Shown here: positions 15,214-24,495 of the stretch, piece by piece
Position numbering within the stretch: the stretch's first letter is position 1
How the letters are laid out: every line of letters begins with the position of its first letter
Assembly (NCBI RefSeq): GCF_001273955.1
Contig: NZ_LIGI01000001.1
Span: 2,981,484 to 3,021,827 of the forward strand
DNA from: Bacillus sp. FJAT-27245
Lineage (GTDB): Bacteria > Bacillota > Bacilli > Bacillales > Cytobacillaceae
Direction: 5' to 3'
DNA length: 40,344 bases
The notes under the pieces: generated by a model
What the model saw: only the letters and a program-made list of their open reading frames with translations
The model's database searches: none
What the model was told of the DNA's origin: nothing
Program-made: the position numbers and the translations under genes

Positions 15214-15618
15214 TTAGATTCCAGCTCCGACTATATACGATAATCCGATTGAAATCACCATTGATATAAACCCGACGGCACGGTTGTCTTTTTCAATTTC
15301 TTCATCGACATTGAATTTCGGGGTAAGGAATTCAAAAATGAAATAGCCGACAAGCAGCAGGGCGAAACCGTATACGCCCCAGCCAATCATCGCAAGGACC
15401 GAAGTGTGTTCCTCGATTGCATGCCTGAAAATGTTAGCGATGCCGAACATTTTCCCTCCGGTTGCCATGGCCACGGCTACATTCCCTTTTTTGATTTCCT
15501 CCCAGTTTTTGTACTTTGTAACGAGCTCAAATGCAGCCAGGAAAAGGACAATGCAAAGAATGACAAGACTGTAGTAGGCTGCAATCTGGATAAATTCATT
15601 TTGCCAAAAGCTTTCCAT
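15214..15618 (-). CDS. yshE: DUF350 membrane protein (YshE)
   Basis: 134 residues with four predicted membrane helices and the DUF350 pattern: GNVAVAMATGGKMFGIA in the second quarter and EEIEKDNRAVGFISMVISIG near the C-terminus. The family often has two repeats of this unit; here a single set is present, as in B. subtilis YshE. Function unknown. ATG with GGGGAG nine bases upstream. It lies 20 bases behind mutS2 and in the same place as in B. subtilis. Confidence 0.9.
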   Translation of the reverse strand: MESFWQNEFIQIAAYYSLVILCIVLFLAAFELVTKYKNWEEIKKGNVAVAMATGGKMFGIANIFRHAIEEHTSVLAMIGWGVYGFALLLVGYFIFEFLTPKFNVDEEIEKDNRAVGFISMVISIGLSYIVGAGI

Positions 15619-15638
15619 ACCGTTTAGCTCCCCAACCG

Positions 15639-17996
15639 TTATTTAAACTCGGCGATTGTAACTCCTGTCCCGCCTTCTCCCGCGTCGCCAAACCGTATTT
15701 TCTTGACTGACCGGTGGTTCCGCAAATATTCCTGCACTCCCTGCCTTAATGCCCCGGTGCCTTTTCCATGGATGATGGAAACCCGCGGATAGCCCGCAAG
15801 AAGGGCGTCATCGATATACTTTTCCACCTTGAACAATGCATCTTCGTATCGTTCGCCGCGCAAATCAAGCTCAAGCGGGACATGGGCGTCCCTGCCTCTG
15901 ACGATCGCCATCGGTTTTACTTCCTTTTGCTTTGGCGTATTCATGTATTCAAGGTCCTTTTCGGCAACCTTCATTTTTAAAATTCCAATTTGGACAGACC
16001 ATTCGTTATCGGATGTTTTTTCAAGAAGGGTTCCCTTTTGGTCAAAGGTAATGACCTTGACCTCGTCGCCAGGCGAGAAGGCATGCTTGGCGGCCTTTTT
16101 CGCTCCGGGCTTTTCTGTTTTTTTGACTTTTGGGGCAGCCCCCGCGAGCCGTTGCCGAGCTTCAATCAGTTCATGCTCCTTGATCTCCGCATTCTTCTCA
16201 AGCCTCATCCTTCTGAGGTCGCCAATGATTTCTTCCGCTTCTTCGGTAGCTTTTTCAACGAGCTTGCCTGCTTTTTCAGCCGCTTTTTCCATCATGGCAT
16301 CCCGCTGTTCATAAAACTCGATAACCTGCTTTTGTAAATCGGCATGAAGCTTTTCGGCCTGTTTCAGGAAATCATGGGCTTCTGCAAGCTCGTTTTCAGC
16401 GTCGCGCCTGCTTGACTCAAGCTTTGAGATCATGTTATCGATTTGCGAGCTGTCCTCGCTAACCTGAGACTTGGCATTTTCGATAACGCGGTCATTCAAC
16501 CCAAGGCGTCGTGATATCTCGAAGGCGTTGCTTCGCCCCGGAACGCCAAGAAGAAGCCTGTACGTCGGGCTTAGCGTCTCGATGTCAAACTCCACACTTG
16601 CATTCATGACCCCTTCCCGGTTGTAGCCGTACGCTTTTAATTCAGGGTAATGGGTCGTTGCAATCACCCTTGCCCCACGCTTGTATACATCGTCCAAAAT
16701 TGAAATCGCCAGCGCAGCCCCTTCCTGAGGGTCGGTTCCCGCGCAAAGTTCATCGAACAGGACGAAACTGTTACTGTCTGCCTTGTTGAGGATATCGACA
16801 ATATTGACCATATGGGAAGAAAACGTACTCAAGCTCTGCTCAATTGATTGCTCATCGCCGATGTCTGCATACACCGCATCGAAGACTGTCAGTTCCGATC
16901 CGTCGAGGGCGGGTATTTGAAGGCCCGCCTGCGCCATCAGCGTGCACAGGCCGACTGTCTTCAGCGTTACAGTCTTTCCGCCTGTGTTCGGACCGGTAAT
17001 GACGATTGTTGTATAATCTTTGCCAAGTACGATATCATTCGGGACGACTTTATCCATTGAAATCAATGGGTGTCGCGCTTTGTACAGCGCAATCCTGCCC
17101 TCGTTGTTCATTATTGGCTTCGAACCTTTGATTGTGCGACCGTAGCGCGCTTTTGCAAAAATAAAATCAAGCTCTCCCAGCACATCAGAAATAACCTTTA
17201 ATTCAGCGCTGTGTTCGGCTGCCCTTGCGGAGAGCTCAGCCAGAATCCTTTCTATTTCCACCTGCTCTTTTATCCGGATTTCCTGGACCTGGTTGTTTAG
17301 CTGGACAATCGATTGTGGCTCGATGAACAGCGTTTGCCCGGAGGAGCTTTGATCGTGGATGATTCCACCGTAATGGCCCCTGTATTCCTGCTTGACCGGA
17401 ATGACGAATCTGTCGTTCCGGATCGTGATAATGGCATCGGACAGCATTTTCTGTGCGTTTGATGAACGGATCATGCTTTCAAGTTTTTCACGGACCCTCG
17501 ACTCATTCGATCTGAGCTGGTGGCGAAGCGCCCGTAATGTGTCACTCGCTGTGTCGAGTACTTCACCGCCTTCATCAATCGCAATTTTTATTGCCTGTTC
17601 AAGCTCGGCCAGCGGAATGATTCTGCTTACATAATCCAATAAATGTGGTACTTCGCTGTTGTCTTCATGTAAGTTTTCGATAAACCGTTTGATTTGCCTG
17701 CTCGCCGAAATCGTGCTCGCGATTTGGACAAGTTCAGTCGGGCTTAACGTCCCGCCAATTTCCGCCCTTTTAATATGGGCGCGTATATCGTGGATGCCGG
17801 ACAGCGGCACATTGCCTTTAAGGCGGAGCGCCGTTGCTGCCTCATCCGTTTCCTCCTGGAGCCTTTCGACTTCTTCAAAGTCCGAAGACGGGATAAGCCT
17901 GGAAATTTTATCGCGGCCAAGCGGTGAAGACGCATGGCCCATTAACTGCTCCCTGACTTTGAAAAACTCAAGGACTTTCAACGTTCTTTCCTGCAT
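15639..17996 (-). CDS. mutS2: MutS2 endonuclease/ATPase (RqcU)
   Basis: 785 residues, the usual MutS2 length. It has the MutS-type core and clamp, Walker A GPNTGGKT at 335-342, the ABC signature region [11 protein letters not shown] and [12 protein letters not shown], a long coiled coil (about 510-630) and a C-terminal Smr nuclease domain with LDLRG and IHGKGTG. MutS2 was linked to suppression of recombination and, in B. subtilis, to recognition and splitting of collided ribosomes. It lacks the mismatch-recognition domain of MutS. ATG with GGAGAGG seven bases upstream. It follows polX by 33 bases. Confidence 0.97.
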   Translation of the reverse strand: MQERTLKVLEFFKVREQLMGHASSPLGRDKISRLIPSSDFEEVERLQEETDEAATALRLKGNVPLSGIHDIRAHIKRAEIGGTLSPTELVQIASTISASRQIKRFIENLHEDNSEVPHLLDYVSRIIPLAELEQAIKIAIDEGGEVLDTASDTLRALRHQLRSNESRVREKLESMIRSSNAQKMLSDAIITIRNDRFVIPVKQEYRGHYGGIIHDQSSSGQTLFIEPQSIVQLNNQVQEIRIKEQVEIERILAELSARAAEHSAELKVISDVLGELDFIFAKARYGRTIKGSKPIMNNEGRIALYKARHPLISMDKVVPNDIVLGKDYTTIVITGPNTGGKTVTLKTVGLCTLMAQAGLQIPALDGSELTVFDAVYADIGDEQSIEQSLSTFSSHMVNIVDILNKADSNSFVLFDELCAGTDPQEGAALAISILDDVYKRGARVIATTHYPELKAYGYNREGVMNASVEFDIETLSPTYRLLLGVPGRSNAFEISRRLGLNDRVIENAKSQVSEDSSQIDNMISKLESSRRDAENELAEAHDFLKQAEKLHADLQKQVIEFYEQRDAMMEKAAEKAGKLVEKATEEAEEIIGDLRRMRLEKNAEIKEHELIEARQRLAGAAPKVKKTEKPGAKKAAKHAFSPGDEVKVITFDQKGTLLEKTSDNEWSVQIGILKMKVAEKDLEYMNTPKQKEVKPMAIVRGRDAHVPLELDLRGERYEDALFKVEKYIDDALLAGYPRVSIIHGKGTGALRQGVQEYLRNHRSVKKIRFGDAGEGGTGVTIAEFK

Positions 17997-18029
17997 GGAG
18001 AAACCTCTCCTTTTTGCCTAAGTGTGTTG

Positions 18030-19742
18030 TCAGCTTCTGTGATGCAAAAATTGAAGCAAATCCTCCAATTTGTACGTATTCAGTACAGAGCTGCTTTTGA
18101 TCCAGCCTTTCCTGGCTGCCGCGACACCGATGCCCATATGGCTTAGCATTGCGGTTTTATGTGCGTCCGTATTGATGGCGATCTTTACTCCAGCCTCTTC
18201 CGCCTTTTTCAAATGGACGTAAGACAAGTCGAGCCGGTGCGGATTCGCATTCAATTCGAGCGCGGTATTCGTTTCTTTTGCAAGGTCGATCAGCAAGTCG
18301 ATATCCACATCATAACCGTCCCTCCGGCCAATAAGCCTGCCGGTTGGATGTGCGATAATATCGACATTCGGATTTTCAAGGGCTGTTCTCAGCCTCATCA
18401 TAATTTTTTCACGCGGCTGCGAAAAAGCGGAATGTATCGACGCAATGACAATATCAAGCTCTTTCAACAGATCATCATCAAAATCGAGCGACCCGTCCGG
18501 GAGAATATCCATCTCGATCCCCGTCAAAATTTTAAAATCGGTATATTTTTCGTTCAGGCGTTTTATTTCCTCTATTTGCTCCCGGATACGTTCAGGGGTC
18601 AGGCCATTCGCCACCCTCAAAAACTGGGAGTGGTCCGTTATGGCGATATGTGAATAGCCCATTGCCCTGCAGGCTTCCGCCATTTCTTCAATCGTATGGG
18701 CTCCATCACTCCATGTTGAGTGCATATGGAGATCCGACTTTATGTCTAGTATGTCCACAAGTCCTATATCCGGTGAATAACTGTCTACTTCACGCCCATC
18801 CTCCCGTAATTCCGGGGGAATGAAAGGAAGGCCAAAATGGGAGTAGAAGTCAAATTCCGTGGCAAAGGTTTTTATCCCGTCTTCTGTTTCGACACCATAC
18901 TCGCTGATTTTTTCGCCGCGCTCCTTTGCGAGCTGCCGCATCCGTACGTTGTGATCCTTGGAACCTGTGAAGTGGTGAAGCGCGGTTGCAAACTCTTCAC
19001 TCCCGACCATGCGGAAATCCGCGGATATATCATAATCAAAGCCGAACGTAACCGATACTTTTGTATCCCCCGCACCGATAACTTCCTTTATATCCGGAAG
19101 TGAGAGGATTTGTTCCCTGACCGATTCAGGGTTGGCTGTGGCAATGATGAAATCAAGATCCTTGATTGTTTCCGACCATCTTCTAATACTTCCTGCTTTC
19201 GAAAATTTCTCAATTCCATCCATTTTGGCCAATTGGGCTTCGATTTTTGCCGCGATCGGCAGCATATAGGCGAGCGGAAGCCTTTCCGGGCGTTCACCGG
19301 CCTTTTCGATTGCCGCGAGGATTTTCTCCTCCGATTTTTTCCCAAAGCCCGGAAGTTCGGATATTTTATGCATCCGGCACGCTTCCTCGAGATCGGCGAT
19401 ATCTTCAATCCCAAGCATTTCATGCAGCTTTGCCAGCTTTTTGCCGCCGAGCCCCGGAAGCTTCAAAAGGGGAACAAGCCCGGCGGGGACCTCCTCCTGC
19501 AATTCTTTTAAAACGGAGGAACTGCCCTCCTGAATGTATTCCTCAATGACCGCGGCCGTCCCCTTCCCAATGCCGGAAATGGCGGTAAAATCAGTAATGC
19601 CCGAAAGGCTCCTGTTATCCGTTTCAAGGGCGAAAGCGGCTTTCCGGAATGCGGAAACCTTGAACGGGTTTTCCCCCTTCAGCTCAAGGTAAATCGCGAT
19701 TGTTTCTAGAAGGGCAATGACATCTTTTTTATTTTTTTCCAT
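18030..19742 (-). CDS. polX: DNA polymerase/3'-5' exonuclease PolX
   Basis: 570 residues from the ATG at 19742 (MEKNKKDVIALLETIAIYL), matching B. subtilis YshC; a GTG 12 bases further up is poorly placed for the AGGTG ribosome site. N-terminal family-X polymerase with two helix-hairpin-helix elements (SGIGKGTAAVIEEYI, LPGLGGKKLAKL) and the catalytic region GSIRRWSETIKDLDFI; C-terminal PHP domain with HMHSTWSDG, AITDHSQ, IASIHSAF and NTDAHK supplying the manganese-dependent exonuclease. Role: gap filling in base excision repair. It lies between cvpA and mutS2 in the conserved order. Confidence 0.96.
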   Translation of the reverse strand: MEKNKKDVIALLETIAIYLELKGENPFKVSAFRKAAFALETDNRSLSGITDFTAISGIGKGTAAVIEEYIQEGSSSVLKELQEEVPAGLVPLLKLPGLGGKKLAKLHEMLGIEDIADLEEACRMHKISELPGFGKKSEEKILAAIEKAGERPERLPLAYMLPIAAKIEAQLAKMDGIEKFSKAGSIRRWSETIKDLDFIIATANPESVREQILSLPDIKEVIGAGDTKVSVTFGFDYDISADFRMVGSEEFATALHHFTGSKDHNVRMRQLAKERGEKISEYGVETEDGIKTFATEFDFYSHFGLPFIPPELREDGREVDSYSPDIGLVDILDIKSDLHMHSTWSDGAHTIEEMAEACRAMGYSHIAITDHSQFLRVANGLTPERIREQIEEIKRLNEKYTDFKILTGIEMDILPDGSLDFDDDLLKELDIVIASIHSAFSQPREKIMMRLRTALENPNVDIIAHPTGRLIGRRDGYDVDIDLLIDLAKETNTALELNANPHRLDLSYVHLKKAEEAGVKIAINTDAHKTAMLSHMGIGVAAARKGWIKSSSVLNTYKLEDLLQFLHHRS

Positions 19743-19831
19743 CCCAATGAGCACCTGCCTTATTCGTTGTACGAACTTGCGTGGTTAAAGTTCCATTAAA
19801 GTAAGAAGAACTCCCCTGCTGTCAGAGAAGT

Positions 19832-20374
19832 TCAAGCAGCCACATATTCTATCCACAATTCCTTCAATTGCTGCGAAATGATCGGCGTATTTTTAATAAT
19901 CGCTTCCGCAATGACCGATTCTTCAAGTGGTTTCTGAATCGCATCCATTGGGACCAGCGCAGCAATATACAGGAGCAAAAGGACAATCAAATACACTTCC
20001 GCGAATCCCAGCAGCCCTCCAGCCCAAACATTCAGTGTCCTCAGGATTGGAAGATGCGCGATGAAGTCGAACATTGAACCAATGATTTGAACGAGCACCT
20101 TTACCGCAAAGAAGATGGCGATAAAAGCAAACGCCCTGTAAAAAGCTTCTTCCATATTGGCAGAAGACATGAGGACAGAAAGTGACGAAGAATCTCCGAG
20201 AGTCGGATAGGGAATCCACAGCTTCAGCTTAGGCGCAAGGCTGTCGTAATACATATAAGCGACGATGTAGGCGACGACAAAACCAGCCAGATGAAATAAC
20301 TGCAGGATAAACCCCCGTTTAAGGCCTATAAAAAAGCCAAAAATGAAAAGAAAAATAAGTACTAAATCAACCAT
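19832..20374 (-). CDS. yshB: CvpA-family membrane protein (YshB)
   Basis: 180 residues with four to five hydrophobic segments in the CvpA arrangement: MVDLVLIFLFIFGFFIGLKRG at the N-terminus, then LNVWAGGLLGFAEVYLIVLLL. CvpA proteins are linked to envelope integrity and colicin V production, and their biochemical role is unsettled. The ATG follows the zapA stop by two bases, so the two are coupled. Confidence 0.92.
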   Translation of the reverse strand: MVDLVLIFLFIFGFFIGLKRGFILQLFHLAGFVVAYIVAYMYYDSLAPKLKLWIPYPTLGDSSSLSVLMSSANMEEAFYRAFAFIAIFFAVKVLVQIIGSMFDFIAHLPILRTLNVWAGGLLGFAEVYLIVLLLLYIAALVPMDAIQKPLEESVIAEAIIKNTPIISQQLKELWIEYVAA

Positions 20375-20376
20375 TT

Positions 20377-20637
20377 CTATTCGTGTTCCCTTTCCAGTTC
20401 TGATTTCAGCCGGTCATACTGGTCTTTCAGCTTGATAAAATCGTTAACGGCATTCACTGCGGTGAGGACAGCCAGCTTATTCACATCAAGAGAAGGATTC
20501 TTGGAACCGATTTCCCGCATTTTATCATCGACAAGCGATGCGACAAGCCTTACATGGCTCGAGCTTTCCGGCCCAATAATGACATATTGCTGCCCATATA
20601 TATCGACCGTTGTCCGGTTTTTATTTACATTCGACAC
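20377..20637 (-). CDS. zapA: Cell division protein ZapA
   Basis: 86 residues from the GTG at 20637, which has GGAGGC six bases upstream; a TTG at 20655 would place the ribosome site inside the gene. Typical ZapA sequence: TTVDIYGQQYVIIG, DDKMREI, NKLAVLTAVNAVNDFIKL, ending in a charged helix for tetramer formation. It cross-links FtsZ filaments at midcell. First gene of the zapA-yshB-polX-mutS2-yshE series. Confidence 0.94.
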   Translation of the reverse strand: MSNVNKNRTTVDIYGQQYVIIGPESSSHVRLVASLVDDKMREIGSKNPSLDVNKLAVLTAVNAVNDFIKLKDQYDRLKSELEREHE

Positions 20638-20842
20638 GTAGTTGCCTCCATTCAAAGAATCCTACTCCCTATCATACCATGAACAAGGTTTACTGGAAAA
20701 GCGAAATAGAAGCTGTCCCGCGTGAAGGCATGACTGCGGGGAATGTCGATAATTGCCTATCATTATTGGTCCGCGAAAGTATGGTAAAATAAGCTGATAA
20801 ATAGGTTGAATCAAAGAATTTATATTCTAATGTAACCTTGCC

Positions 20843-21195
20843 GTTGATTTCCGCTCCACAAGGAAAGCTTCCGAGAATAATCATCGCAGGGACAGGCTGC
20901 CTTTTGCCTGTCCCGAGGTACACGCTTTCCGCGGGGCGTCAAAGCAACTACCCGAATATCTTCATGAAAAAGCATCTTTGAAAAGCATCATGCAGATTTT
21001 CGACGAGCTGAAGACAGCTTCTTCGAATATTCTTTGGCGCAGGAGCAGTAAGGAGCCTCCTCGGCGCTAGCGCCTGTGGGGTCTCCACCTTGCCGCTGCA
21101 TCCCGCAGGACACTGAACGGCATCCTTGAATTTTCCCACGCACGAAGGAAACGCGGTACGTTTTCGAGGAGTCGGTGCCTTCCGCTCCAATCAAC
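20843..21195 (+). repeat. Modular inverted-repeat element, copy B (353 bp)
   Basis: GTTGATTTCCGCTCC at the left end and TTCCGCTCCAATCAAC at the right. It shares the blocks of copy A (CTTTCCGCGGGGCGTC, GAGCCTCCTCGGCGC, TGCCGCTGCATCCCGC, ACGCACGAAGGAAACGCGGTA, CGAGGAGTCGGTGCC). It differs by an extra module between GGGGCGTC and GAGCCTCC (about 20941-21050) and an extra hairpin near the left end (GGGACAGGC/GCCTGTCCC). Outer arms AAATAGGTTGAATC (20809) and TTCAACCTATATT (21229) enclose it. It fills most of the 632-base space between divergent zapA and rnhC. I see no gene there. Confidence 0.85.
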
Positions 21196-21269
21196 TAACA
21201 TTCGAATACATAGTGTGTAATAGTTTTTTCAACCTATATTAGTGAATCTTCCAAAAGGGGTGCTACGTT

Positions 21270-22229
21270 GTGGGCCACGCTGTCATGATCGCCACACAGG
21301 CTGATATAGCAAAATTAAAAGAACATTATTCGCAATTTTTATTGGATAAGCTCCCGACCGGCAGCGTGTTTTCGGCAAAAACGCCTTCCTGCACGATTAC
21401 AGCCTATAAATCCGGCAAGGTCCTCTTCCAGGGAGCGGCTGCTGAGAGTGAAGCGGCGCGATGGAACGGTCTCCAGCCTTCTAAGCCGGCAGTTGGTAAA
21501 AAAAACACTGCATCGAAGCCGGCACCCGGTTCGCATTTGCCTCCCAATTTCGGCCATTTGTCGGTCATCGGCTCGGATGAAGTGGGAACAGGCGACTTCT
21601 TCGGCCCCATTACGGTGGTAGCGGCCTATGCGAGACAACAGGACCTTCCCCTACTAAAGGAGCTTGGGGTCCGGGACTCAAAAGATTTGAACGATGAAAA
21701 GATCATTACCATCGCTAAGGACATCAAGAACGTCATTCCGTTCAGCCTCCTCACCCTACATAATGAAAAGTACAACGAGCTGCAGCAATCGGGAATGACG
21801 CAGGGGAAAATGAAAGCTATCCTGCATAATCAGGCGCTCAACCATCTTCTCGGAAAAATCGCCCCAGAAAAACCGGAAGCAATCCTTGTCGACCAGTTTG
21901 CCAAGCCTGAAATTTACTACGCCCACCTTAGAGGGCAGAAAAAGGTTGTCAGGGAAAATGTCTTTTTCAGCACAAAAGCGGAGGGGCTGCATTTATCTGT
22001 CGCGGCGGCGTCGATTCTTGCGAGGTATGCGTTCATACGGCATTTTGAAAAGCTTGGCGAAGAGGCTGGATTCACCATTCCAAAGGGAGCTGGCGCCAAA
22101 GTGGACGAAGCGGCCGCCAAACTCATTTTGGCCAAAGGGCAATCCGCCCTGCCCCACTTCGTCAAACTGCATTTTGCGAATACACAAAAAGCCATGGCGC
22201 TGGTTGCCAAGAGAAGGGGTAAGTTTTAA
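21270..22229 (+). CDS. rnhC: Ribonuclease HIII
   Basis: 319 residues. The N-terminal substrate-binding region contains CTITAYKSGKVLFQG, typical of RNase HIII. The catalytic domain begins IGSDEVGTGDFFGP (Asp103, Glu104) and continues VRDSKDLND and VDQFAKPEIYY. It removes RNA from RNA/DNA hybrids and R-loops, as an alternative to RNase HI. GTG start with AGGGGTG seven bases upstream, giving the N-terminus MGHAVM as in B. subtilis; an ATG 15 bases later is possible. The only plus-strand gene between 8.9 and 29 kb, divergent from zapA. Confidence 0.96.
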   Translation: MGHAVMIATQADIAKLKEHYSQFLLDKLPTGSVFSAKTPSCTITAYKSGKVLFQGAAAESEAARWNGLQPSKPAVGKKNTASKPAPGSHLPPNFGHLSVIGSDEVGTGDFFGPITVVAAYARQQDLPLLKELGVRDSKDLNDEKIITIAKDIKNVIPFSLLTLHNEKYNELQQSGMTQGKMKAILHNQALNHLLGKIAPEKPEAILVDQFAKPEIYYAHLRGQKKVVRENVFFSTKAEGLHLSVAAASILARYAFIRHFEKLGEEAGFTIPKGAGAKVDEAAAKLILAKGQSALPHFVKLHFANTQKAMALVAKRRGKF

Positions 22230-22267
22230 AGGTTTTGGTTATTGTGTGGAGTTGGACAATATGCCAT

Positions 22268-22306
22268 AAAAAAAGACGGTTATCGAAAGAATGATAACCG
22301 TCTTTT
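22268..22306 (+). terminator. rnhC terminator
   Basis: Perfect stem AAAAGACGGTTATC / GATAACCGTCTTTT with an 8-base loop, about 40 bases after the rnhC stop. A- and T-runs on both sides make it usable in both directions. Confidence 0.9.
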
Positions 22307-22546
22307 AAAACAATTCAATTTATTTTAATGATGAACTCATACTTTATCTTTAATGCTCACACATGACGATCTGCCCGCCTAAAAATTAAATCCACCAGGC
22401 AGGGTTCCTCTCATTACTGTCCACTGCCCTTGTAAAAAAACAATTCGACCCAATATGGTATTTTGAAAGGTCTGCCCCATCTCTTTCTATTTTCTGATTT
22501 GGCGAATGGCTAGGCCTCGTCTACCTAGGAACTGGCTTTATTTGTT
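22307..22546. other. Gene remnant or non-coding tail of the A+T-rich island
   Basis: No intact gene. On the minus strand two overlapping frames stay open towards 22386: one of 44 codons (22386-22520) ending AVDSNERNPAWWI, and one of about 33 codons ending MRGTLPGGFNF. Either could be the end of a lost gene. Neither has a proper start with a ribosome site, and I cannot choose between them. Confidence 0.3.
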
Positions 22547-23116
22547 CTATACTTCTTCATATCCATTCCCAACTTTATTCATGAAAATGTGATTATCAAC
22601 TTCATAAGAAGGTAATATATTTTTTATTGCAGATAATTTATAAAATCCTTCATTATTACAAAAGATTAAAATTCCGTTTAAATCATGAGAGTAAGATATG
22701 AATGGGGAGACCTCTCCTAATTTAACTGTTACTTCTTTTTCATCGTTGAAAAACACTTCTGAATCATAATAGAAACATAAAAATTGGTCATACATGGTTA
22801 AAAACTTTATTAGTTGTGAATACTTTGCTATTTCTTTGGTGTGAGTTAATTTGATTTGAAAAAATAAGGAGTTTCCGTAATCCTTTTTCTTAAAGTTGCT
22901 GTTTTTTAAATATTCATTGAAATAAGACAAGTAATTTTTACTTAATAAAAAAGAAAAATTTGGACTAACGCCAACACCCCGTATAATATCTGTTAGTAAT
23001 GTTAGATTATCATTAGATGATAATTCTATAAATTCACCATTATTCAATACGGTGAAATTAAATTGTTCTTTGTCAAAAGTATCATAGGTTATTAAGGATA
23101 ATTTATTTATACTCAT
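22547..23116 (-). CDS. Hypothetical protein, probable immunity protein of a toxin pair
   Basis: 189 residues, acidic, soluble, rich in Phe, Tyr, Asn and Ser; no signal peptide or membrane helix. ATG with GGGGG six bases upstream. It starts 12 bases after the stop of the toxin-like remnant at 23129-23406, the usual spacing of a polymorphic toxin and its immunity gene. Codon use is clearly A/T-rich compared with the surrounding core genes. I do not recognise the family. Inference from size, composition and position: cognate immunity protein. Confidence 0.6.
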   Translation of the reverse strand: MSINKLSLITYDTFDKEQFNFTVLNNGEFIELSSNDNLTLLTDIIRGVGVSPNFSFLLSKNYLSYFNEYLKNSNFKKKDYGNSLFFQIKLTHTKEIAKYSQLIKFLTMYDQFLCFYYDSEVFFNDEKEVTVKLGEVSPFISYSHDLNGILIFCNNEGFYKLSAIKNILPSYEVDNHIFMNKVGNGYEEV

Positions 23117-23128
23117 AGGGTACCCCCA

Positions 23129-23406
23129 TTAATTTTCAACATGATGATTGGCTAGACTCAAAAAAGGGACACGATAGTATTTTATATTCGGTGCTATATG
23201 GTAATTGCCATTCGTCTTTTTTAATTGCGATTTCCCATTGGGGTTCTCAAGATTCCTCGCTAAGTCATACCGGTACGACTCTGTCTTTCTGTTACTTGTC
23301 CAACTCTTATCCAATCTTTTGTCCCCTTAATTACATGTGTCGAGTAGGATATGGCGTTTCCAGAAGCATCTTGGGTAAATTGTCCTGTAGAATCCTGAAA
23401 AAATGA
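23129..23406 (-). pseudogene. Frameshifted remnant of a polymorphic-toxin C-terminal domain
   Basis: No single frame spans it, but two consecutive frames read like one protein. The first (23260-23406) gives STGQFTQDASGNAISYSTHV and IKGTKDWIRVGQVTERQ. After a shift near 23270 the second continues YRYDLARNLENPNGKSQLKK and ends PFLSLANHHVEN. Gly/Asn/Ser-rich modules of this style occur at the C-termini of Rhs, LXG and similar toxins. There is no start codon with a ribosome site at its head; a TAG lies directly upstream, so the delivery part is missing. It is sandwiched between two immunity-like genes. The toxin activity is not recognisable. Confidence 0.5.
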
Positions 23407-23411
23407 CTAAT

Positions 23412-23918
23412 TTACTCCTCTTGGAAAACAACCAAATGTTCCGACCCATTGGCATAAGAAATAAATCTCCAATATTCTTCTTCGAAAGAGTCGTCTGGAA
23501 ATACCTCAAACTCAAGCCCATTATTAAAACGAACTGTCAGCCCACCATGTTGATCAACAATTAATTCATCAACATTAATTACATGAGTTTCGATTTCTCG
23601 GCATAGGATATTAACCCTTTCGTCAAATCGATTGTTACCTAACACATCCCAATCAAAATTTTCATCAGACATGCCCATTTTAGGAAAATACATATCCCTA
23701 GATGCAACAATGATTTTCTTCCCATCCGTTAATCTCCAGGAACACGAGACATGAAGTGCATATTCATTTACGTTTCGAATTTCCCCACGGAAATTTTTCA
23801 TCGGAACCAATTCACCAAAACCAAGCCAGAGCATGCTTCCAGCTCTTCCAATGGCGGTTAATTTTTTGTTTAACAGACTACTAAGCCTTTCTAAAATATG
23901 CTCTTTATTTATTTTCAT
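23412..23918 (-). CDS. Conserved hypothetical, immunity-like protein
   Basis: 168 residues, soluble, acidic and aromatic-rich. Notable segments: LWLGFGELVP, ALHVSCSWRLTDGKKIIV, GLTVRFNNGLEFEVFPDDS and a C-terminus SEHLVVFQEE. The beta-rich pattern with many Trp/Phe resembles small standalone proteins often found as orphan immunity genes beside toxin remnants. ATG with AAGGAGGT 11 bases upstream. It ends immediately before the toxin-like remnant. Family name not recalled; function inferred from context only. Confidence 0.65.
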   Translation of the reverse strand: MKINKEHILERLSSLLNKKLTAIGRAGSMLWLGFGELVPMKNFRGEIRNVNEYALHVSCSWRLTDGKKIIVASRDMYFPKMGMSDENFDWDVLGNNRFDERVNILCREIETHVINVDELIVDQHGGLTVRFNNGLEFEVFPDDSFEEEYWRFISYANGSEHLVVFQEE

Positions 23919-23971
23919 TTAACGTACTTACCTCCTTCTCTAGCAATTTTCTATATCAATCGATCTGCCAA

Positions 23972-24229
23972 TCAACTCTGTATTAATAAACCAATTAGAA
24001 TAATCACTAACCCGAGAAGATAATATATGCATCTGGTGATGTTTGGTGTCAATCTCTTAATTAATCCATTGGTAATTAAGACTAGTAATGCTCCTATCCA
24101 AGATTCAGCTAGGAAAACATGCAGCCCTCTTCTTTTAATAGCCTCATCGCCCAATTTCTTTGTAAATATAATAAGTAGTACTCCTACTAACACCAAGAAT
24201 ACCTTTAGCAATATAACCTTATAACTCAC
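23972..24229 (-). CDS. Small membrane protein of the toxin/immunity island
   Basis: 85 residues from the GTG at 24229, which has GGGGTGG six bases upstream; a TTG five codons further up lacks a ribosome site. Three hydrophobic segments: VILLKVFLVLVGVLLIIFT, FLAESWIGALLVLITNGLI and CIYYLLGLVIILIGLLIQS, joined by short basic loops (KRRG, KRLTP). No family recognised. Membrane proteins of this size serve as immunity proteins against membrane-active toxins in some islands, but nothing here proves that role. Confidence 0.6.
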   Translation of the reverse strand: MSYKVILLKVFLVLVGVLLIIFTKKLGDEAIKRRGLHVFLAESWIGALLVLITNGLIKRLTPNITRCIYYLLGLVIILIGLLIQS

Positions 24230-24273
24230 TATATTCCACCCCAAATGGTTCCATTAAAATATGACTTCTGAAC

Positions 24274-24495
24274 CTAGATATCCTCCACATAGTATTCATG
24301 CGTTGAAACTAGTTCATCGGAATAACATGAGTATACAATTCATGTCCTTAACTCAGTTATTGCATATAAATATTTTTGTTGATTCTCATCAAAAACCTTA
24401 GCTAGGATAAAGCCTTTTAAACCGTTTACTTCTTGTACCTTAGGATTTTTTGCATTAAATATAATTATTTCATTCTCCTTAAAAATCCCATTCAA
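24274..24495 (-). pseudogene. Imm31-like immunity gene with an in-frame TGA
   Basis: A TTG start at 24495 with GAGGT six bases upstream opens a frame of 74 codons interrupted by TGA at codon 52. Before the stop: ENEIIIFNAKNPKVQEVNG, LKGFILAKVFDENQQ, KYLYAITELRT. After it in the same frame: IVYSCYSDELVSTHEYYVED, ending at TAG. The pattern (short beta strand, NG-x-KG-x-I-L, then YLYAI and an acidic-aromatic end) resembles the Imm31 immunity domain from memory. Read-through of both halves suggests a recent point mutation. The first 51 codons could still be translated as a truncated product. Confidence 0.5.

Noticed and set aside
23327-23521. Minus-strand 64-codon frame over the 168-residue gene end and the toxin remnant
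   Set aside because: Its start lies inside the 168-residue gene without a ribosome site. The better coding signal in the remnant is in the other two frames.
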